DNA from: Methanoculleus sp. UBA77 | GTDB lineage: Archaea; Halobacteriota; Methanomicrobia; Methanomicrobiales; Methanoculleaceae | Assembly (NCBI GenBank): GCA_002499455.1 | Contig: DALN01000001.1 | Coordinates: 1-10,265, forward strand | Direction: 5' to 3' | DNA length: 10,265 nucleotides | Shown: piece after piece, positions 6,961-10,265 of the stretch | How positions within the stretch are numbered: the first letter of the stretch is position 1 | Layout of the letters: each line of letters begins with the position of its first letter | Notes under the pieces: generated by a model | Told to the model about the DNA's origin: nothing | The model's input: the letters and a program-made list of their open reading frames with translations, nothing else | Databases searched by the model: none | Made by a program: the position numbers and the translations under genes

Positions 6961-6976
6961 GCCGTTGCGTTACGGC
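6961..6976 (-). terminator. Small hairpin just after the radical SAM stop codon
   Basis: GCCGT / tgcgtt / ACGGC gives a 5-bp stem and 6-nt loop, starting 2 bp past the TAG of the minus-strand radical SAM gene. There is no T-run after it, so termination would be weak at best. It may instead be an attenuator or mRNA-end structure between this gene and the DUF998 gene. Confidence 0.2.
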
Positions 6977-6978
6977 AC

Positions 6979-8136
6979 CTACTTCATCGCCATCGTCCGG
7001 AGGATCGCCATGATCCCCGGTTTTGCCCCCTTCCGGGGCGGGAACCCGAACCCGCCCATCTCCATATCCCCGGAGCCGTACATCTCCTCGTTCAACCGGT
7101 CGGTGATCTCGCTGAATATCCGCATATAGGCGATGCAGTGGGGGTCGACGCCCCGGACCTTGCCGTCTGTCGGGGCGATCGCGTTGTAGGGGCACCCGCC
7201 CCGGCAGTACCTGATGTGAGAGCACCCGGCGCACTCGCGGTCGACGTACTCCTTGAACGTGTGCATCAGTCTCCAGGCATCCGACCGGGCGAGGTCCTCC
7301 TCCGTCGGGTGGTCGCGGACGTTCCCCATAACATACTCCGGCATCCCGACGAAGCGGTAGCAGGGGTATATGCTCCCGTCCGGCCCGACGGCGAGGGTGG
7401 TTCCCATGCAGTCCACGAACGTGCAGACGGTGCCGTGCCGGGTGAAGATGCACTTGCAGAGGTCGTTGATGTTCATGATCTCGATCCGGCCCAGGTTCTC
7501 CAGATATTTGTCGAGGAGGTAGACCAGCAGTTCCCCGTACTCCTCCGGCTCGAGCGCCCACTCTTTCGGGTCCTCGCTCCGGAGGGACGGGAGCGCCGGG
7601 TGGAGTTTGAGGGGGAACCCCCGCTCGAGGAAGAAGTTGACGATCGCCTCCTTCTCCCTGACCGACCGGTTGGTGAACGTGCAGATGAACCTGACCTCAA
7701 GCCCGTTCGCCCGCGCTATCTCGTAGCCCCGCATCGTCTTTGCAAAGTAGCCCTTTCCCCTCTGCGCGTCGGTGATCTCCTCGGGCCCGTCGATGCTCGA
7801 GCCGATGGGGATATGGTACTCCGCGAGCACCTGTGCCAGTTCCGGGGTGAGCAGCCAGAGGTTGCTCTGCAGGGCAAACGTCGGTTTGAGGTGGGCGAGT
7901 TCCCCGGAGAGGAGGGGGAGGGCCTGCCGGTAGAACTCCGCGCCGGCAAGGAGCGGTTCTCCCCCGTGAAAGGTGATGGTGACCTGGTCGGACCGGTAGT
8001 CCTTGAGCCACGCCGCTATCTCGCGGACGGTATCGATGCTCATCTTCGGAGACCCTTCATCAGAACTCCAGCAGTAGTGGCATTTTGAGGGACAACCGAG
8101 TGTGGGGATGATCATGACGTGAAAGGGGCTCTTCAT
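6979..8136 (-). CDS. Radical SAM/SPASM enzyme, putative peptide-modifying (Mhun_1560-like family)
   Basis: 385 aa. A radical SAM enzyme that should reductively cleave AdoMet at a [4Fe-4S] cluster bound by C15-x3-C19-x2-C22 (GCPSKCHYCW). GGEP (58-61) is the AdoMet amino-group motif. The barrel continues through 'GSSIDGPEE' (112-120). A C-terminal SPASM-type domain has cysteines at C238, C243, C259 (in GSIYPCYRF), C302, C305, C311, C315 (CAGCSHIRYCRGGC) and C334, enough for two auxiliary clusters as in anaerobic sulfatase-maturase-type and peptide-maturing enzymes. The N-terminal 'HVMIIPTLGCPSKCHYCWSS' recalls the methanogen Mhun_1560 family, a recollection rather than a search result. A Met/Gly-rich tail of about 35 residues (350-385) follows SPASM. 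AAGGAG (8149-8154) lies 12 nt before the ATG, and GTTTTAAC (8161-8168) is TATA-like. The substrate is unknown; no precursor peptide was recognised nearby. Confidence 0.88.
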   Translation of the reverse strand: MKSPFHVMIIPTLGCPSKCHYCWSSDEGSPKMSIDTVREIAAWLKDYRSDQVTITFHGGEPLLAGAEFYRQALPLLSGELAHLKPTFALQSNLWLLTPELAQVLAEYHIPIGSSIDGPEEITDAQRGKGYFAKTMRGYEIARANGLEVRFICTFTNRSVREKEAIVNFFLERGFPLKLHPALPSLRSEDPKEWALEPEEYGELLVYLLDKYLENLGRIEIMNINDLCKCIFTRHGTVCTFVDCMGTTLAVGPDGSIYPCYRFVGMPEYVMGNVRDHPTEEDLARSDAWRLMHTFKEYVDRECAGCSHIRYCRGGCPYNAIAPTDGKVRGVDPHCIAYMRIFSEITDRLNEEMYGSGDMEMGGFGFPPRKGAKPGIMAILRTMAMK

Positions 8137-8263
8137 CGTACCGAGATTCTCCTTAAAGATGTTAAAACCTATTCATGCGCCCGCCCGATACGCGGTTCCC
8201 CGAACGGGCAGGCCGGGACGGCGTAACGGATACGTGGGACAGGGCAGGTTCCCGGCCGGAGAG

Positions 8264-8313
8264 AAAAAAGGTTCATAGGTGGTGACCGTGTGACGCCGGG
8301 AGATCCGGCGTCA
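8264..8313 (-). terminator. Hairpin plus poly-T terminator after the triple-Cache gene
   Basis: A perfect 9-bp inverted repeat TGACGCCGG / gagat / CCGGCGTCA occupies 8291-8313, 30 bp beyond the TAA of the minus-strand gene. On that strand it is followed 21 nt later by TTTTTT (8264-8269) in a CCTTTTTTCTCTCC context. The combination of strong stem and oligo-T tract, located between this gene and the radical SAM gene, makes this the clearest terminator in the window. It argues that the two genes are separate transcription units. Confidence 0.65.
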
Positions 8314-8343
8314 TGAACGGTTGTTCCTGTACTATTCCCGGGC

Positions 8344-9804
8344 TTAATGGGAGATCGAGCTCCCCACGTCGACGCCGACCAGCCCGACGACGGCGCCGGT
8401 CGAGTCCTTCACGGGGGCGTATCCGGAGATGATGGTGGCGGTCGTGTTCTCCCACTCCTCGGCAGAGAGTTCGCTCTCCGCGGAGGGTCCGGCAAACCCG
8501 GCGAGCAGCGCGGAGTCATCGTCCGTGGGCTGGTAGATGCTGCCTATCGCGGGTGCATCGCCGGGCGTATAGTCCGCATCCACGACGTACTCGATGGTAT
8601 CGTTGACCTTGCGCATCGTGTAGACGTAGAGGACCCCGGGGGTTGCGTCGCGGAAGGCCGCAAGCCGGTCGCGGATGGCGATGAACTCCGGTGTGGCCTC
8701 ATCGCCCGGTTTGAGCGCGGCGAGAGCGTCGCCGTCGATCCGGGCTGCGGCCTCCGTTGCAAGGGCTTTCAGCATGTCCGCGGTGATCACGCTCCCGATG
8801 TCGACGCCCACCATCCCGACGACGGTCCCGTTCGCGTCCTTGATGGGAGCGTACCCGGAGGTGGCCATGTAGACGACGTCGCCCCACTCTCCGATGTAAT
8901 AGGGCTCTGCCGAGGGCTCCTCGAACCCGGCGAGGAACGCGGCGTCATCGTCCGTGGGCTGGTAGGTGTACCCTATCTCGACCCCGTCACCGGTCCCGTA
9001 GTCCGCGTCCACGATGTACTCGGTGGCGTTCCCGACCTTGCGCATCGTGTAGACGTAGAGAACCCCGGGGTTTGCATCCCGGAAGGCGGCAAGCCGGTCG
9101 CGGATGGCGGTATACTCCGGCGTGGCCTCGTCGCCCGGCTTGAGCGCGGCAAGAGCGTCGCCGTCGATCCGGGCCGCAATCTCCACCGCGAGCGCCTTCA
9201 GTTCCTCCTCCGTGGGCGCCTTCGGCAACGGTTTCTCACCCGCGATCTCCTCTGCGCTCCCGATATCGACACCGACGAGCCCGACGACGGCACCGCGGGA
9301 GTCCTTGATGGGAGCATACCCGGAGATGATGGTGGCAACGACACCGCCCCACTCTTCGGTGTAATACTCGGGCTCAGCCGAGGGCTCCTCGAACCCGGCG
9401 AGAAACACGGCGTCTTCGTCCGTGGGATAGTAGACCTCGCCTATCGCGGGTGCGTAATCGTCGCTGCCGTAGTCCGCGTCCACGACGTACTCGGTGGCAT
9501 TCCCGACTTTGCGCATCGTGTAGACGTAGAGGACCCCGGGGTTCTCGTCCCGGAAGGCGGCGAGCCGGTCGCGGATGGCGATGAACGCCGGCGTGGTCTC
9601 ATCGCCGGGCTTGAGCGCGGCGAAGGCATCGCCGTCGATCCGGGCCGCAGCCTCCACCGCAAGAGCCTTCAACTCATCCTGCGTGGTCTTGTTCGGGGCA
9701 GGATTCTCCCCTCCGGGGGAGAATACAATCAGAATCCCTGCTATAACAATGATCAGGGCAATCAGACCGATCACTAACTTGATCGGAATGTTTTGCTGCG
9801 TCAA
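8344..9804 (-). CDS. Membrane-anchored protein with three tandem Cache/PDC-like sensor domains, no output domain
   Basis: 486 aa from the preferred TTG start at 9802-9804. One hydrophobic segment (about 8-28) after a short N-terminus with one lysine predicts a signal anchor, leaving the rest outside the cell. Three homologous domains follow: about 41-183, 200-338 and 343-482. Each runs ARIDGDAxAALKPGDExTP, AIRDRLAAFRD, PGVLYVYTMRKV, YxVDADY, PTDxDxAxLAGF, PSAE, EW and SGYAPxKDxxGxVVGxVGVDxGS. This order matches the extracellular PDC/Cache sensors of kinases, cyclases and chemoreceptors. Here no HAMP, kinase, cyclase or receptor tail follows; the protein ends six residues after the third domain. 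Six N-x-S/T sequons (N38, N102, N259, N325, N401, N453) could be glycosylated. A short Pro/Thr/Glu-rich linker separates domains 1 and 2. The start is uncertain: TTG codons at 9817-9819 and 9811-9813 are alternatives, with no in-frame ATG or GTG before the upstream stop. Ligand and partner are unknown. Confidence 0.88.
   Translation of the reverse strand: MTQQNIPIKLVIGLIALIIVIAGILIVFSPGGENPAPNKTTQDELKALAVEAAARIDGDAFAALKPGDETTPAFIAIRDRLAAFRDENPGVLYVYTMRKVGNATEYVVDADYGSDDYAPAIGEVYYPTDEDAVFLAGFEEPSAEPEYYTEEWGGVVATIISGYAPIKDSRGAVVGLVGVDIGSAEEIAGEKPLPKAPTEEELKALAVEIAARIDGDALAALKPGDEATPEYTAIRDRLAAFRDANPGVLYVYTMRKVGNATEYIVDADYGTGDGVEIGYTYQPTDDDAAFLAGFEEPSAEPYYIGEWGDVVYMATSGYAPIKDANGTVVGMVGVDIGSVITADMLKALATEAAARIDGDALAALKPGDEATPEFIAIRDRLAAFRDATPGVLYVYTMRKVNDTIEYVVDADYTPGDAPAIGSIYQPTDDDSALLAGFAGPSAESELSAEEWENTTATIISGYAPVKDSTGAVVGLVGVDVGSSISH
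8359..8778 (-). repeat. Cache-domain repeat 3 (C-terminal copy)
   Basis: This is the third of three collinear coding repeats, encoding about 140 aa. Shared DNA blocks with the other copies include GCGCATCGTGTAGACGTAGA at 8611, 9040 and 9511. The spacings of 429 and 471 bp reflect whole codons (143 and 157 aa). This copy has the most diverged stretch after its VDADY motif and a shorter GFAGPSAES segment. Confidence 0.8.
8791..9207 (-). repeat. Cache-domain repeat 2 (middle copy)
   Basis: The second of the three coding repeats, about 139 aa. It differs from its neighbours near the presumed ligand pocket edge: YYIGEWGDVVYMATSGYAP replaces the EEW...ATIISGYAP form seen in copies 1 and 3. It joins copy 3 almost directly (four residues between the end of one and the start of the next). 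Confidence 0.8.
9256..9684 (-). repeat. Cache-domain repeat 1 (membrane-proximal copy)
   Basis: The first of the three coding repeats, about 143 aa, directly after the transmembrane segment and a Pro/Asn/Thr linker. It is followed by a linker of about 16 residues, charged and proline-containing (AEEIAGEKPLPKAPTE), before copy 2. That linker is the main length difference between the repeat units. Confidence 0.8.
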
Positions 9805-9813
9805 ACTACACAA

Positions 9814-9817
9814 CTCC
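9814..9817 (-). promoter_or_regulatory. Ribosome binding site GGAG that decides the triple-Cache start
   Basis: The minus strand reads GAATTGGAGTTGTGTAGTTTGACG. GGAG at 9814-9817 lies 9 nt before the TTG at 9802-9804, normal Shine-Dalgarno spacing. It overlaps the TTG at 9817-9819 and touches the TTG at 9811-9813, so those are poor starts. This favours a protein beginning (M)TQQNIPIK. Confidence 0.5.
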
Positions 9818-9839
9818 AATTCAGACTGGGTACGGTGCC

Positions 9840-9860
9840 CACTAAAAGGTTTCTAAACCT
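9840..9860 (-). promoter_or_regulatory. Candidate TATA element and 14-bp dyad upstream of triple-Cache gene
   Basis: On the minus strand a perfect dyad AGGTTT-ag-AAACCT (9847-9860) runs straight into CCTTTTAGTG (9840-9849), a weak TATA-like sequence. A transcript start about 26 bp on would be near 9818, leaving a leader of about 14 nt with the GGAG in place. The dyad next to the presumed TFB/TBP site could be an operator. This is inference from position only. The rest of the 9820-10029 gap shows no gene that I recognise. Confidence 0.3.
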
Positions 9861-10029
9861 CCGCTGCCTCCCCGGAGTTCGTTCTGGAATTTCGTCGTTG
9901 AACGTTGCATCTGCTGCAAAAAACGGAATCTACTGCCACCGATTCGGCACCGCGTAATGATTGCCGGGGTAACGACAATCCCGGAACTCTTTTCCGCTCC
10001 GCTTCCGTATGGATGTAGGAGGAAGAAGA

Positions 10030-10265
10030 ATGGACTTTTCCGACTGCGTGAAATTCGCAAACGAGAATCCCGTAACCTTCATTGCGACGACCGAGGGCGA
10101 CCAGCCCCGGGTCCGGGCGTTTGCCATGTGGTTTGCCGATGAGACCGGGTTCTACTACCACACCGGGACGCCGAAGGCCATCTGGGAGCAGCTCACAAAG
10201 AACCCGAAGGTCGAGCTCTGCTTCTACGCGCCCGGCGATGTGGGGGCGATGATGCGGGTCGCAGG
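10030..10265 (+). CDS. Pyridoxamine 5'-phosphate oxidase-like flavin-binding protein, N-terminal part (truncated by window end)
   Basis: 78 codons plus two bases are visible, running off the window without a stop. ATG at 10030-10032 is preceded by AGGAGG (10017-10022) with a 7-nt spacer, the best Shine-Dalgarno in the window. The visible protein shows the start of an FMN-binding split-barrel: MDFSDCVKFANENPVTFIAT (1-20), then QPRVRAFAMWFADETGFYYHT (25-45), GTPKAIWEQLTKNPKVELCFY (46-66) and the start of a 'MMRV' strand. This order (helix, N-P-V-x-F-x-A-T, R-V-R, F-Y-Y-H-T, K-x-x-x-x-x-L-x-x-N-P-x-V-E-L-C-F) is typical of short PNPOx-family proteins of about 130-150 aa that bind FMN or F420. 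Cofactor and substrate cannot be told from this part. It is divergent from the triple-Cache gene. Confidence 0.85.
   Translation, partial: MDFSDCVKFANENPVTFIATTEGDQPRVRAFAMWFADETGFYYHTGTPKAIWEQLTKNPKVELCFYAPGDVGAMMRVA

Noticed and set aside
7138..8088. A 316-codon open frame on the plus strand antisense to the radical SAM gene
   Set aside because: The opposite strand carries all radical SAM and SPASM cysteines. The plus-strand translation is Val/Arg/Pro/Asp-rich with no recognisable family.
8313..8435. A short plus-strand frame beginning MNGCSCTIPG, considered as a precursor peptide for the radical SAM enzyme
   Set aside because: It has only two Cys and turns into an Arg-rich antisense of the Cache gene after about 10 codons. 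It starts within the terminator hairpin and lacks a Shine-Dalgarno sequence.
8359..9684. The regular spacing of repeats considered as a CRISPR array or tandem DNA satellite
   Set aside because: The repeat units are more than 400 bp, in frame, and encode a protein domain. There are no short direct repeats with unique spacers.
8347..9777. A 476-codon open frame on the plus strand antisense to the triple-Cache gene
   Set aside because: It is the mirror of a real repeat-containing gene, so it looks repetitive itself. There is no ribosome binding site logic, and the minus-strand protein has clear domain motifs, a TM anchor and a terminator.
9959..9984. Interleaved short inverted repeats (ATTG/CAAT and CCGGG/CCCGG) upstream of the flavin-protein gene
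   Set aside because: The stems are only 4-5 bp with long loops and cannot form together. This is within chance for GC-rich DNA.

Overview
The window most likely comes from a methanogenic archaeon of the order Methanomicrobiales, probably Methanoculleus or a close relative. The reasons are high GC content with dense, mostly short-spaced genes, use of GTG and TTG starts, poly-T rather than classical bacterial terminators, two orphan 7TM-PAS histidine kinases of the type common in Methanomicrobia, a DUF998 membrane protein, and a SPASM radical SAM enzyme resembling a family I recall as restricted to methanogens (Mhun_1560-like). The taxon is inferred from protein style alone; no rRNA or marker gene is present.

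Layout. Bases 2-331 (+) are the 3' end of a class I SAM methyltransferase, convergent with rsgA (356-1441, -), a circularly permuted GTPase better known from bacteria. Upstream of rsgA on the same strand are two full-length paralogous membrane histidine kinases in tandem (1528-3261 and 3491-5227, both -). They share coding sequence, an unusual H-box, a GTG start placed two codons after a stop, and an element about 115 bp upstream of the start. A 293-bp divergent intergenic region separates them from a second class I methyltransferase (5521-6327, +). That gene overlaps, tail to tail, a DUF998 six-TM-type membrane protein (6305-6916, -). Upstream of the latter on the same strand lies a radical SAM/SPASM peptide-modification-type enzyme (6979-8136, -). 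Next, also minus, is a membrane-anchored protein made of three tandem Cache/PDC-like sensor domains with no output domain (8344 to about 9804), ending in a clear hairpin plus poly-T terminator. The window ends in the first 78 codons of a pyridoxamine-5'-phosphate-oxidase-like flavin protein (10030 onward, +).

How the genes fit together. The window reads as an accessory, sensing-rich segment rather than one operon. The two kinases have no response regulator beside them and may phosphorylate a partner encoded elsewhere. The triple-Cache protein lacks any transmitter, so it is either a ligand-binding surface protein or a partner of a separate signalling protein. The radical SAM enzyme has all its cluster-binding cysteines, but no convincing Cys-rich or other substrate peptide is visible in the flanking gaps. 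No mobile element, CRISPR array, tRNA or rRNA was recognised. All intergenic gaps are under 300 bp and are covered by the regulatory and terminator entries.
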